Source of the DNA: Ruminococcus sp.
Lineage (GTDB): Bacteria; Bacillota; Clostridia; Oscillospirales; Ruminococcaceae
Reading direction: 5' to 3'
Assembly: GCA_021205185.1 (NCBI GenBank)
Contig: JAJPYB010000007.1
Location: 124,001-188,000, forward strand
DNA: 64,000 bases
The notes beneath the pieces were generated by a model, which was not told the origin of the DNA, did not search any database, and worked only from the letters and a program-made list of their open reading frames with translations. Shown one piece after another: positions 1 through 8,670 of this stretch. A program made the position numbers and the translations under genes. Numbering within the stretch: position 1 is the first letter of the stretch; each line of letters begins with the position of its first letter.

Positions 1-2120
1 CTATTACAGCTATTTGAAAGGGCGAGCAGATTAGCTTCTGCAATTTTATAAAGCGACTGTCTGTCGAGCGGCTTGAAATATACGCATTCGTCAATTCTGT
101 TTAAAAGCTCGGTAGAGAAAAATTCCCTGACGCTTTTGTTCATTCGCTCACGCTCAAGCTTACTTTCGTCCGATTGATTAAACCCGACGGAAGAGGATTG
201 GCAAGCGGCTCCTAAATTGGTAGTCATAATGATAAGTGTATTTTTAAACGACACTCGCTTGCCCTTTGAGTCGCTTAAAAAGCCGGTATCCAGGACTTGA
301 AGCAAAAGATTATAAATGTCCTTGTGCGCCTTTTCAATTTCGTCAAACAAAAGAACGCAATACGGCTTTTTGCGAACCTTCTCGGTCAGCTCTCCTGCGT
401 TTTCGTAGCCGACGTAGCCTGCCGGCGAGCCTATAAGCCTTGAAATGGTATGCTGCTGAGAAAATTCGCTCATATCAAATCTTATAAGAGAGCCTTTACC
501 GAAAATTTCCTCGGAAATAAGACTCGCTAAATGCGTTTTGCCAACGCCGCTTCTTCCCATAAAAACGAATGCGCCGATAGGACCCGATCCTTCGTCCAAG
601 TCAATGCGGCTTCGCTTTATCGCTTTAATCAGTGCATCAACTACATCGTTTTGTCCAAAAATTTTCTCTTTTATTTTTCCGTCGTTTATACAAAGCTCAC
701 CCATTTCGCTTTTTGAAATTCTACTCGCCGGAACGCCTAAGCTTTCGCTGATATGCTGCCTTATATGCTCGGCGCTCAAAGCAGGAGTGCCGGTATTGGT
801 TTTGTCTGAAATAAGAGAAAGGTACTTATCCCTTGAAATTTCGCCTGACACATAGCTGTTAAATGCGTCGTACATATTATTGTCGCTCGTGTCGCTGTTT
901 TCAAGCCGTAGCTTTGAGCAGGCTTCGTCGATTAAGTCTATCGCTTTGTCTGGAAAATACCTGTCGGTAATGTAGCGCTTTGAAAGTCTTATCGCTTCCG
1001 TAATTGCGCTGTCAAGTATTTTTACTCCGTGAAATTTTTCGTATTCAGGCTTTATGCCGTTTAAAATCAGTCTTGTTTGCGCTTCGTCAGGCTCGTTTAC
1101 AAATACCTTTTGAAATCTTCTTTCCAATGCCGCGTCCTTTTCAATACAGCTTCTGTATTCCTCATAGGTTGTAGCGCCGATAAGCTGTAACGATCCTCTT
1201 GCAAGCTCTGGTTTTAATATGCTTGCAGCGTCAATAGCTCCCTCAGCAGCGCCCGTTCCCATAATAGAGTGTATTTCGTCAATGAACAGTATTATATTTT
1301 TGTCGCCCGACGCTTCCGCTAAGCATTCCTTAAGCCGCTCCTCAAAGTCGCCCCGATATTTAGCTCCCGCAAGAATAAGACTTAAATCAAGTGCAAAAAT
1401 TCTTTTTCCAATAAGCGGTGAGGGAGCTGATTTCTCGTAAATTCTTTTAGCAAGCCCTTCGACAATCGCTGATTTTCCAACCCCCGCCTCGCCGATAAGG
1501 CAGGGGTTATTTTTGTTTCGCCGTAGGAGAATTTGCGAAATTCTCGCCATTTGCTCGTCACGCTCAAAGCAGGTATCAAGCGTTTTAACATTCTTTTCGT
1601 CTGTAAGCTCTTTGGAATACTTTTCGAGAGCCTTGTACTTTTTGGTCTTTACGGTAACCGACTTTAAATCTCCGTTACCGACGTTTGCGCAGTCGCAGTA
1701 AAGGCTCGAAATTGATACGTCCTGACTTCGCAGAGCGTCCATTGCCGCCGAGCCTTCAAGCCGTAAAAGCATCATCAGAATATGCTCGGTACCGGCTTTA
1801 GAAAGTCCTAAATTTTTAGCAAGCGTTACGCTGCCTGAAATTATTCTTCTGGCGTTTTGTGAAAAGCTCTTGTCGCTAAGAGCTATCTCCCGACCCGAAT
1901 CAGAAAAATCGTCAAGATAACGCGTCAAATCACTCTTTTTGACGCCCTGTCGCTTTAAAAGATATGTTCCGACGGAATTTTCAATTTCAAAAAACGACAG
2001 AAGTAAATGCTCGCTTCCTATATATTCGTATCCCTTTTCCTGCGCAATGTCAATGCTCTTTTTTATAAGCTCCTTTGCTTGAGGAGTAAACTCATTTAAA
2101 AGCTTCGTGAATTTGTCCAT
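1..2120 (-). CDS. clpC: ClpC-type AAA+ unfoldase, 3' end cut off by window edge
   Basis: Read by hand on the minus strand, this frame is open from ATG at 2120 to the left edge (about 706 codons), behind the SD AAAGGAG. It is a two-ring Hsp100 ATPase that unfolds substrates for ClpP and refolding. The N-terminal Clp-repeat domain covers about residues 1-145. The first AAA+ module has Walker A GEAGVGKS near residue 209 and the second has GRSGVGKT near 521, followed by the Walker B region LLFDEIEKAHKD. The linker after module 1 (about 405-455) is much shorter than the ClpC middle domain and lacks its coiled coil. No ctsR, mcsA or mcsB lies upstream, so the usual operon is broken up. The family call is firm; the missing C-terminus prevents checking the ClpP-binding loop end and tail. 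Confidence 0.93.
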   Translation of the reverse strand, partial: MDKFTKLLNEFTPQAKELIKKSIDIAQEKGYEYIGSEHLLLSFFEIENSVGTYLLKRQGVKKSDLTRYLDDFSDSGREIALSDKSFSQNARRIISGSVTLAKNLGLSKAGTEHILMMLLRLEGSAAMDALRSQDVSISSLYCDCANVGNGDLKSVTVKTKKYKALEKYSKELTDEKNVKTLDTCFERDEQMARISQILLRRNKNNPCLIGEAGVGKSAIVEGLAKRIYEKSAPSPLIGKRIFALDLSLILAGAKYRGDFEERLKECLAEASGDKNIILFIDEIHSIMGTGAAEGAIDAASILKPELARGSLQLIGATTYEEYRSCIEKDAALERRFQKVFVNEPDEAQTRLILNGIKPEYEKFHGVKILDSAITEAIRLSKRYITDRYFPDKAIDLIDEACSKLRLENSDTSDNNMYDAFNSYVSGEISRDKYLSLISDKTNTGTPALSAEHIRQHISESLGVPASRISKSEMGELCINDGKIKEKIFGQNDVVDALIKAIKRSRIDLDEGSGPIGAFVFMGRSGVGKTHLASLISEEIFGKGSLIRFDMSEFSQQHTISRLIGSPAGYVGYENAGELTEKVRKKPYCVLLFDEIEKAHKDIYNLLLQVLDTGFLSDSKGKRVSFKNTLIIMTTNLGAACQSSSVGFNQSDESKLERERMNKSVREFFSTELLNRIDECVYFKPLDRQSLYKIAEANLLALSNSCN

Positions 2121-2242
2121 TTCATTGCTCCTTTCTGTGATACTATCATTTTTGTCTGAAATAATTTTTTTAATCTCTTCTTATTGTATGCTTTGTGAAT
2201 TTGTCTGTAACACATTTTATGAGAATTCATAAACTGTACTAT

Positions 2243-2280
2243 AAAGCAAAAAAATACTCGGAATAAACGAGTATTGCTTT
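2243..2280 (+). promoter_or_regulatory. 5'-UTR hairpin before the Cys/Gly-rich peptide gene
   Basis: AATACTCG (2253-2260) pairs with CGAGTATT (2268-2275) around a 7-nt loop, and the flanking AAAGCAA and TTGCTTT (2243-2249, 2274-2280) can extend it. There is no U-run after it, so it is not a terminator. It lies 28 nt before the peptide start. A separate palindrome, TTATGA-gaat-TCATAA, lies at 2218-2233 and may be an operator. The rest of the 187-bp gap between the two divergent genes shows no confident promoter. Confidence 0.4.
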
Positions 2281-2307
2281 AAATTACTGTAAAGGAGTGT
2301 TTTTATA

Positions 2308-2427
2308 ATGAACGGATGCGGATTTGGTGGATGCTGGTGGATTATTATTCTTATCCTTATCATCGCTTGCTGTGGCTGCGGTAACGGCTGTGGCTGTGGC
2401 AACAACGATTGCGGATGCGGATGCTAA
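2308..2427 (+). CDS. 39-residue Cys/Gly-rich membrane micropeptide
   Basis: An ATG at 2308 follows the good SD AAAGGAG, and an intrinsic terminator sits 20 nt after the stop, so this is a complete monocistronic gene. The peptide has a short Cys/Gly head, a strongly hydrophobic core (WWIIILILIIA, about residues 10-20) and a tail in which Cys and Gly alternate (CCGCGNGCGCG, ending CGCGC). There are 10 cysteines in 39 residues. The core could span a membrane with a thiol-rich metal-binding or cross-linking tail. I recall similar unnamed small proteins in clostridia, some misannotated as chorion-like; the function is unknown. Spore-coat or envelope use is only a guess. Confidence 0.72.
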   Translation: MNGCGFGGCWWIIILILIIACCGCGNGCGCGNNDCGCGC

Positions 2428-2445
2428 TCTGATTTTACTAAAAAT

Positions 2446-2482
2446 TCGGCGTGGAGGTCTGGCTTCTGCGCCGATTTTTTTA
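2446..2482 (+). terminator. Intrinsic terminator of the micropeptide gene
   Basis: TCGGCG pairs with CGCCGA, with an inner GGAG/CTTC helix, followed by seven T. It isolates the micropeptide from galE. Confidence 0.85.
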
Positions 2483-2584
2483 TCTCAAAATGCTGTATTT
2501 TTGGAAAATAACTATTGATAAAGAGACGTTGTTGTGTTAAAATATATTGTAGCGAATACTCAATTACTTTACGGAGGAATTTTT

Positions 2585-3595
2585 ATGAGTACCATTTTAG
2601 TAACAGGCGGAGCAGGCTTTATCGGAAGTCATACAAGCGTTGAGCTGCTGGAAGCAGGCTATGATATAGTAATTGTTGACAACTTTTCAAATTCAAAGCC
2701 GGAGGCTCTCAACAGAATAAAAAAAATCACAGGCAAGGATTTTAAGTTTTACGAAGCTGACCTTCTTGACCTTGACGCAATGAATAAAATATTTTCTGAA
2801 AATGAAATAGACGCAGTTATTCATTTTGCAGGACTTAAAGCGGTAGGCGAATCTGTTGAAAAGCCTGTTGAATATTATCACAACAACATTACAGGAACTC
2901 TGATGCTGATAACTGCTATGAAAGCGGCAGGTGTAAAGAAGATTGTTTTTTCATCATCAGCAACAGTTTACGGAATGTACAACAAAGCGCCTTATGTTGA
3001 GGATATGCCGACAAGCGCTACAAATCCTTATGGATACACAAAGGTAATGATTGAGCAGATTTTAAAGGACGTTTATACATCAGATAATGAGTGGAGCGTT
3101 TCTCTGCTTCGTTACTTTAACCCGATTGGAGCGCACAAGAGCGGACTTATCGGCGAGGACCCTAACGGAATACCAAACAATCTTTTGCCGTATATCGCTC
3201 AGGTAGCTGTCGGTAAGCTTGAATGCTTGGGAGTTTTCGGAAACGACTACGATACCCCTGACGGCACGGGAGTCAGAGATTACATTCACGTTGTCGACCT
3301 TGCAACAGGTCATTTAGCTGCCGTTAAATACGTTTTGGAGCATAAAGGCGTTGAAGCTGTAAATTTAGGAACTGGTAAAGGCTCCAGCGTAATGGAGGTT
3401 TTGCACAGCTTTGAAAAGGCTTGTGGCAGAGAGCTTCCGTACAAAATAATGCCGAGAAGAGCAGGGGATATCGCAACCTGCTATGCCGATACCACAAAGG
3501 CTTTTGAGCTTTTCGGCTGGAAGGCGAAATATACGCTTGACGAAATGACTGCGGACGGCTGGAACTTCACTAAAAATAATCCAAACGGACTTTAA
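2585..3595 (+). CDS. galE: UDP-glucose 4-epimerase
   Basis: A 336-residue short-chain dehydrogenase-fold enzyme interconverting UDP-glucose and UDP-galactose in the Leloir pathway and for surface polysaccharide precursors. The NAD-binding motif GGAGFIG is at residues 8-14, the SSSATVYG strand at 123-130, and the catalytic Y149-x3-K153 within NPYGYTK. The length is typical. The ATG at 2585 was chosen over an upstream in-frame TTG because it has GGAGGA at the right spacing and puts the nucleotide fold at the N-terminus. The next gene follows after 29 bp, so the two probably share a transcript. No galT or galK is nearby. Confidence 0.95.
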   Translation: MSTILVTGGAGFIGSHTSVELLEAGYDIVIVDNFSNSKPEALNRIKKITGKDFKFYEADLLDLDAMNKIFSENEIDAVIHFAGLKAVGESVEKPVEYYHNNITGTLMLITAMKAAGVKKIVFSSSATVYGMYNKAPYVEDMPTSATNPYGYTKVMIEQILKDVYTSDNEWSVSLLRYFNPIGAHKSGLIGEDPNGIPNNLLPYIAQVAVGKLECLGVFGNDYDTPDGTGVRDYIHVVDLATGHLAAVKYVLEHKGVEAVNLGTGKGSSVMEVLHSFEKACGRELPYKIMPRRAGDIATCYADTTKAFELFGWKAKYTLDEMTADGWNFTKNNPNGL

Positions 3596-3624
3596 AGAAA
3601 AGACACCACTTGAAGGGACGAAAA

Positions 3625-4035
3625 ATGAAAAATTGTTATGCACAGTTTAAATATTTGTTGGCGGTTTATGAGCTTTCAAAGGGAGATAAGAAGGTAAAAA
3701 GCGTTGACATAGCAAAGCGGCTTGACGTTTCACGCCCAAGCGTCAGCAAAACGCTTAAATGCCTTTCCAAAAACGGCTTTGTAGACGATGACTTTTCAAA
3801 CGAGGTTGTTTTAACCGAGAGCGGTAAAGCTGTCGGCAAGGAGCTTTTCAACAACTACAGATACGCATTGCTCTTTTTTAGAAAGGTTTTAAAGCTTGAC
3901 GACGAGCAGGCGGACGAGCAGGCGCTTACATTTATTGCGACCTTTCCTGAAGCTACTGTCGAGCGGCTTAGTCAGACGATGAAGAATACAATTGAACGTC
4001 AGCGTGCAATCCGCCATGCAAAGCAAGACCAGTAG
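3625..4035 (+). CDS. DtxR/MntR-like regulator lacking metal ligands
   Basis: 136 residues with an N-terminal winged helix (VKSVDIAKRLDVSRPSVSK) and a C-terminal helical part matching MntR/DtxR length and layout. Family members sense Mn or Fe and repress uptake genes. Aligned by eye with Bacillus MntR, the metal ligands are absent: the recognition-helix-side Asp/Glu pair is replaced by Phe/Leu-type residues, the dimer-helix His by Tyr (NNYRYALLFF), and the Glu-x2-Glu-His cluster by TFIATFPE. It may be a metal-independent repressor, perhaps of galE next door. ATG 3625 has the SD GAAGGGA; an upstream TTG does not. Confidence 0.75.
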   Translation: MKNCYAQFKYLLAVYELSKGDKKVKSVDIAKRLDVSRPSVSKTLKCLSKNGFVDDDFSNEVVLTESGKAVGKELFNNYRYALLFFRKVLKLDDEQADEQALTFIATFPEATVERLSQTMKNTIERQRAIRHAKQDQ

Positions 4036-4042
4036 ATACAAA

Positions 4043-4080
4043 AACGCCCTTGTGAGAAGCTACTCACAAAGGCGTTATTT
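4043..4080. terminator. Bidirectional terminator between convergent genes
   Basis: AACGCCCTTGTGAG pairs with CTCACAAAGGCGTT around AAGCTA, then ATTTTTA on the plus strand. It serves the regulator gene and probably the convergent DUF1015 gene. Confidence 0.85.
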
Positions 4081-4092
4081 TTATGCTTTTTC

Positions 4093-5358
4093 TCAGACAA
4101 TTTTTCTGCACTCGATATAATATCTCTTATCCTCAGCGTGACCCATAGAAAAGGTCTTTCTCGGTAAAACTCCGTCCTTGATTACTGTCGGGAAAAGCTC
4201 TGATTTATGTATATCAGGCAGGATAAAGCCTATTTTGTCGTCGCTGTCGACAAGCTTCTTTATCGTCTGTGTGCCGTGAATGTAATCAATCTCAGCGTCA
4301 GTTTCAGAGAGATAATCATCCAAAAAGCCTTGAAGACTGCCGACTGTAAGATTTGAAGTAGGCTTGTTTATGTAATAGGTTTGCTCTTCGTTGCGGGTTA
4401 TAACTTTAAAGCTCTGTTGGGCGTTACTCTTGTCTGTAGAAGCCGAAAGCTCAGCTTTCATTTTCTCCAGCAGGTCGCTTACATTTACGTTTTTGACAAA
4501 GCGGTGTATAGCTTCAAATTGAAGCGCTTCGCTGTGAAGATTTACAATTTCAACAAGTGCGTATCTTGCGGGGTGGCAGCTTAAATCCTTGTCGGGATTT
4601 TTCGCCTTTAGCTGCTCGTAATAGGTCTTAGCTGTTGCGAGCGAGTGGTTTCCGTCGCCCATTGCAAAAACAAGCGGCGAAGCGTTTTTGATTCCGTACT
4701 TTTCTTCAAACACTTTAGCGTCTGCAAGGCTGTCAAGCGCTACGATGATTTTTTCGTTGTCTGCGCTGTTTACTAAATAACCCTTTATGCTGCCCCCGCC
4801 TTGCGAAAGCGAAGTATCGTAAAGAAGCTTCATATCGTCTGTCTTTTCGCCAATAGGCTCGATAACGGTTTTATCCTCGTCGTCAATTAAAATCATTATG
4901 TGCGGAAGCTCAATGCTTGCATTTTCACGAACCTTGATTCTGGGAGGTATTCTTTCTAAAACTGTAGCCTCCGTAGCTCGAACAAGCGACCGACTGCCTT
5001 TTGAATAATCGTATTCCTCAAGGTCTATCATTCCGACAATTCCCTGACGCAAAATTCCGTTTGACTGTACTCTTTCAACGTAGAAAAACGCATTTTTATA
5101 TTCCTCAAACACGCCGTTTGAAAGGTACTCGCTCATATTCTTATTTATGCTCTCGATTCTCTTTTCAACATCCTTCTCGTTAAGATAAATTTCAGGAAGT
5201 ATAAGTCTAAGCGTTGAAAGGCTGTTCCCAACGAGCGAGTAAGCGCTCTCCCAGTATTCAGGCTCGCTTGTGTATTGGTCGCAGGCGATAGTCGCCCACT
5301 TTTTCATATCGACATTTTTCGGAAGTAAAATATCTGCCGGTTTAAAAGCTCTGTTCAT
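4093..5358 (-). CDS. DUF1015 family protein
   Basis: A 421-residue cytosolic protein. It begins with RAFKPADILLP, a DUF1015 hallmark, and carries the conserved block FAMGDGNHSLATAKTYYE followed by HPARYALVEIVN and the LHSEALQFEAIHRFV strand. Family length is usually about 400-430. The biochemical role of the family is not established; members often sit near amino-acid or serine metabolism genes. The ATG is preceded by GGAGAG. Mrp lies 30 bp upstream in the same direction, so the two are likely co-transcribed. I recognise the family with good confidence but assign no reaction. Confidence 0.85.
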   Translation of the reverse strand: MNRAFKPADILLPKNVDMKKWATIACDQYTSEPEYWESAYSLVGNSLSTLRLILPEIYLNEKDVEKRIESINKNMSEYLSNGVFEEYKNAFFYVERVQSNGILRQGIVGMIDLEEYDYSKGSRSLVRATEATVLERIPPRIKVRENASIELPHIMILIDDEDKTVIEPIGEKTDDMKLLYDTSLSQGGGSIKGYLVNSADNEKIIVALDSLADAKVFEEKYGIKNASPLVFAMGDGNHSLATAKTYYEQLKAKNPDKDLSCHPARYALVEIVNLHSEALQFEAIHRFVKNVNVSDLLEKMKAELSASTDKSNAQQSFKVITRNEEQTYYINKPTSNLTVGSLQGFLDDYLSETDAEIDYIHGTQTIKKLVDSDDKIGFILPDIHKSELFPTVIKDGVLPRKTFSMGHAEDKRYYIECRKIV

Positions 5359-5388
5359 TAACCTCTCTCCATGTGTGTAAATTTTGCT

Positions 5389-6204
5389 TTAAAGCTTTTC
5401 GATAGCGTCTGACATATTGTCAAGCCAATCGCCCTCGAACAGCTCAGTCATACCTTTATCAACCGCCGCTGAAAGCTTTTTGGTGATTGGAATTTTGGAA
5501 ATGTTTTCAATGCCATATTTGCTTGCAATTTCCTCAATGTGACTGTCGCCGAAGATATGATGCTCCTCGCCGCAGTTGTCGCAGACAAAGTAGGACATAT
5601 TTTCAACAATTCCAACTACAGGAACGTCCATAAGCTTTGCCATTTTTACAGCCTTTTCAACTATCATAGAAACAAGCTCTTGAGGACTTGTAACAACGAT
5701 AATTCCGTCAACAGGAAGCGACTGAAAAACTGTAAGCGGAACATCTCCTGTTCCAGGCGGCATATCGACAAACATATAGTCAACCTCGTCCCAGATTACA
5801 TCGGTCCAGAACTGAGTAACCGCTCCCGCTATAACAGGCCCTCTCCAGATGACAGGATCGGTATCGTTTTCGGTTAAGAGATTCAAAGACATTATTTTGA
5901 TTCCCGTTTTTGTGACAACAGGGAATAATGCGTTTTCAGTAGAATCAGCCTTTTCCTTTATTGAAAACGACTTCGGAATAGAAGGCCCTGTAATATCGGC
6001 GTCCAGAATAGCTGTGCTGTATCCCTTTCTGTTTTGTAAAACCGCCATAAGCGAGGTTACAAGCGACTTTCCAACGCCGCCCTTTCCGGAAACTACTGCG
6101 ATTATTTTTTTGACCTTTGTTCCCTCGTGCGGCTCTTTGATTAAGCTTTCAGGCTCGTTTGAGCAGTTGCTGCTGCAACTAGAACAATCATGTGTACAAC
6201 CCAT
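5389..6204 (-). CDS. mrp: Mrp/NBP35-type Fe-S carrier ATPase
   Basis: A 271-residue deviant-Walker P-loop ATPase that binds and passes on [4Fe-4S] clusters. GKGGVGKS (residues 40-47) is the MinD/Mrp-type P-loop. An N-terminal cysteine cluster, C3, C7, C10 and C14, resembles eukaryotic Nbp35 more than E. coli Mrp. The bridging CxxC is in FVCDNCGEEHH near residue 205. DMPPGTGD is the switch region. A promoter TTGATT-16-TATACT overlaps the terminator of nadA upstream. Neighbouring NadA needs a [4Fe-4S] cluster, so a client relation is plausible but unproven. Confidence 0.93.
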   Translation of the reverse strand: MGCTHDCSSCSSNCSNEPESLIKEPHEGTKVKKIIAVVSGKGGVGKSLVTSLMAVLQNRKGYSTAILDADITGPSIPKSFSIKEKADSTENALFPVVTKTGIKIMSLNLLTENDTDPVIWRGPVIAGAVTQFWTDVIWDEVDYMFVDMPPGTGDVPLTVFQSLPVDGIIVVTSPQELVSMIVEKAVKMAKLMDVPVVGIVENMSYFVCDNCGEEHHIFGDSHIEEIASKYGIENISKIPITKKLSAAVDKGMTELFEGDWLDNMSDAIEKL

Positions 6205-6270
6205 ATTTTATTACTCCTTTTAAGGGGAAGCCCCCTGAAATATTCTAAAATATAGTATACCATAAATTTT

Positions 6271-6315
6271 AAAAAAATCAACCGCACCTGCCCTTCATTT
6301 CAGACAAATGCGGTT
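6271..6315 (-). terminator. nadA terminator with embedded mrp promoter
   Basis: On the minus strand AACCGCA (6309-6315) pairs with TGCGGTT (6280-6286), and seven T follow. The same T-run region provides the putative mrp -35 (TTGATT), 16 nt before TATACT. Confidence 0.7.
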
Positions 6316-6332
6316 TGTATGGGTTTTGTATC

Positions 6333-7247
6333 TTATCCTCCAAGCTCAATCATTTTAAAAATACATCTTCCTGCTTCTCTTATAAGCTCGTCGCTCATAA
6401 TTATTTCTTCTCCTTCGCCGCAAACGGCGTTATATACGTCAACTAAAGTAGTTGACTTCATATTCGGGCAGATAAGATCCTTTGAGAGCGGATAAAATCT
6501 CTTGTCGGGGCAGTCAAATCCTAGATGCTCGGCAATACTTATTTCCGTACCGATAAGAAATTCCTTGTCGTCTGAGCCTTTGGCGTAATTTATAATGCCG
6601 CTCGTCGAGCCTACAAAGTCAGCCTGCTTGACAACAGCCGGGACACATTCAGGGTGAACCAAAAGCTTAGCGTCAGGGTGAAGAGCTTTTGCTTTTTTAA
6701 CGTCTGTCAGAGTTGCTCTTGCGTGAATAGGACAGCCGCCCTGCAAAAGCTTAAAGGTCTTGTCAGGAATTTGCCTTTGCACATAATCTCCGAGATTGCA
6801 GTCGGGAATAAACAAAATCCTGTCGTTTTCTATGTGGTTTATAATTTTTACTGCGCTTGAGCTTGTAACGCAAACGTCGCAGACGGTTTTAAGCTCAGCT
6901 GTCGTATTGATGTAAGCAACTACTGTGTAATCCGGGTAACGCTCCTTGACGGAAGCTATCATTTCCTTATCCATTTGCTCCGCCATTGGGCAGGAAGCTA
7001 CCTTGCTTGACAGATATACGTTCTTGTCAGGGGATAAAATCTTAACCGTTTCAGCCATAAATCTGACTCCGCACATCAGAATATTCTTTTGCGGCGCAGA
7101 TTTTGCCATTACGCTAAGCTGATAGGAATCGCCTGTAAAGTCTGCAATTTCGCAAATTTCACGAGCCTGATAGCTGTGCGCCAGAATACATATATCCTTT
7201 TGCTTTTTAAGTTTCAGAATTTCCTGTTGAAGCTCATATACGTTCAT
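6333..7247 (-). CDS. nadA: Quinolinate synthase A
   Basis: A 304-residue enzyme condensing iminoaspartate with dihydroxyacetone phosphate to quinolinate in NAD biosynthesis. The three cluster cysteines expected for NadA are visible: C86 in SCPMAE, one in GGCPIHARAT, and one in LICPNMKST. Triplicated NadA folds are also seen (CGVRFMAET, FIPDCNLGDYV, VGSTSGI). The length fits the family. No nadB or nadC is next to it. The SD AGGAGG directly follows the U-run of a terminator-like hairpin, so expression may depend on readthrough or an unseen promoter. Confidence 0.96.
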   Translation of the reverse strand: MNVYELQQEILKLKKQKDICILAHSYQAREICEIADFTGDSYQLSVMAKSAPQKNILMCGVRFMAETVKILSPDKNVYLSSKVASCPMAEQMDKEMIASVKERYPDYTVVAYINTTAELKTVCDVCVTSSSAVKIINHIENDRILFIPDCNLGDYVQRQIPDKTFKLLQGGCPIHARATLTDVKKAKALHPDAKLLVHPECVPAVVKQADFVGSTSGIINYAKGSDDKEFLIGTEISIAEHLGFDCPDKRFYPLSKDLICPNMKSTTLVDVYNAVCGEGEEIIMSDELIREAGRCIFKMIELGG

Positions 7248-7259
7248 TTTTAACCTCCT

Positions 7260-7292
7260 AAAAAGTCGGACCGAAAAGCTTCAGTCCGACTT
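7260..7292 (-). terminator. Intrinsic terminator between metY and nadA
   Basis: AAGTCGGAC (7263-7271) and GTCCGACTT (7284-7292) pair perfectly. On the minus strand five T follow and run straight into the nadA SD (7254-7259). It terminates metY and leaves almost no room for a separate nadA promoter. Confidence 0.75.
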
Positions 7293-7314
7293 CAGTGCTT
7301 TGAATTTTTCTTTT

Positions 7315-8604
7315 TTAGTCGCCAAACGCCTGCGATAGATCGGCGATAATATCGTCGATATGCTCGGTGCCTATTGAAAGACGAATGGTGTTTGGCTTGA
7401 TGCCCTGGTCCAAAAGCTCCTCCTCGTTTAGCTGAGAGTGGGTTGTAGAGGCAGGATGAATAACAAGCGACTTAACGTCAGCAACATTTGCCAGAAGTGA
7501 GAATATCTGAAGCTTGTCGATAAACTCCTGCGCTTCCTTTGCGCCGCCCTTGATTTCAAATGTGAAAATCGACGCTCCGCCGTTTGGAAAATACTTTTTG
7601 TAAAGAGCATTGTACGGACTGTCTGGAAGGGAAGGGTGATTTACTCTTTCAACATGAGGGTTATTATTTAAAAACTCAACAACCTTTAGCGTGTTTTCAA
7701 CGTGCCGCTCAACTCTAAGCGAGAGCGTTTCAAGTCCCTGCAGGAATAAAAATGCGTGAAGCGGTGCGAGGGTTGCTCCTGTGTCACGAAGCAGTATAGC
7801 TCTTATTTTTGTTACGAACGCCGCTGCTCCGACAGCCTTCGTAAAGCTGATTCCGTGGTAGCTGGGGTTAGGCTCAACGAGCGATGGGAACTTTCCGCTT
7901 GCCTCCCAGTCGAACTTGCCGCTGTCAACTATAACTCCGCCTATTGCCGTGCCATGTCCGCCTATAAACTTTGTCGCTGAATGAACAACTATATCTGCGC
8001 CGTATTCAAATGGACGAACAAGATAAGGAGTTGCAAAGGTCGAGTCAACCACCAGCGGAATTTTGTGTGCGTGAGCAATGCCTGCGACCTTTTCAATGTC
8101 GATAAGGTTAGCGTTCGGATTGCCGATAGTTTCAATAAAAATCGCCTTGGTGTTGTCGTCAATAGCATTTTCAAACGAACCCTCCTCGTCAGGGTCGACA
8201 AACTTAGCAGTAATTCCGTATTGCGGAAGCGTATGCTCCAATAAGTTGTAGGTTCCGCCGTAAATGGTTTTTGCGGAAACTATATTATCGCCGGTACCTG
8301 CGAGATTTAAAATAGTGTAGGTTATAGCCGCCGCACCTGACGCTACGCCAAGTGCCGCAACGCCGCCCTCTAAAGCGGCTATTCTCGCTTCAAAAGCGTC
8401 AACTGTTGAGTTCGTTAATCTGCCGTAAATGTTGCCGGGATCAGCAAGACCGAATCTTGCAGCTGCGTGCGCTGAATTTTTAAAAACGTAGGACGTTGTC
8501 TGATAAATAGGAACGGCTCTTGCGTCGGAAGCGACATCTGGCGACTCCTGTCCTGCGTGAAGCTGAATCGTTTCAAATTTATATTTATCTAATGTATAGC
8601 TCAT
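7315..8604 (-). CDS. metY: O-acetylhomoserine aminocarboxypropyltransferase / cysteine synthase
   Basis: A 429-residue PLP enzyme of the Cys/Met metabolism class making homocysteine from O-acetylhomoserine and sulfide. It starts with [12 protein letters not shown]. The PLP-lysine motif is [16 protein letters not shown] (around residue 210). YGRLTNST and the C-terminal [14 protein letters not shown] and [13 protein letters not shown] blocks are typical for MetY/Met17 and longer than cystathionine synthase. The SD is AAAGAGG. Its 5' region carries a sigma-A promoter, an Rrf2-type palindrome and a 21-codon leader peptide rich in terminal Cys, suggesting cysteine- or sulfur-responsive control. 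Confidence 0.95.
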   Translation of the reverse strand: MSYTLDKYKFETIQLHAGQESPDVASDARAVPIYQTTSYVFKNSAHAAARFGLADPGNIYGRLTNSTVDAFEARIAALEGGVAALGVASGAAAITYTILNLAGTGDNIVSAKTIYGGTYNLLEHTLPQYGITAKFVDPDEEGSFENAIDDNTKAIFIETIGNPNANLIDIEKVAGIAHAHKIPLVVDSTFATPYLVRPFEYGADIVVHSATKFIGGHGTAIGGVIVDSGKFDWEASGKFPSLVEPNPSYHGISFTKAVGAAAFVTKIRAILLRDTGATLAPLHAFLFLQGLETLSLRVERHVENTLKVVEFLNNNPHVERVNHPSLPDSPYNALYKKYFPNGGASIFTFEIKGGAKEAQEFIDKLQIFSLLANVADVKSLVIHPASTTHSQLNEEELLDQGIKPNTIRLSIGTEHIDDIIADLSQAFGD

Positions 8605-8670
8605 TTTAATTTACCTCTTTCTGATGTTTGTGTTTTTTGATTTTGTCGTTATGATTTGTGTTCGGGAAAT

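Noticed and set aside
1219..1701. Short frames on both strands near the left edge
   Set aside because: All lie within the minus-strand clpC frame, whose translation gives continuous AAA+ motifs.
2193..2215. sigma-E-like -10 (CATACAAT on the minus strand) upstream of clpC
   Set aside because: No matching -35 at proper spacing, so it was not listed as a promoter.
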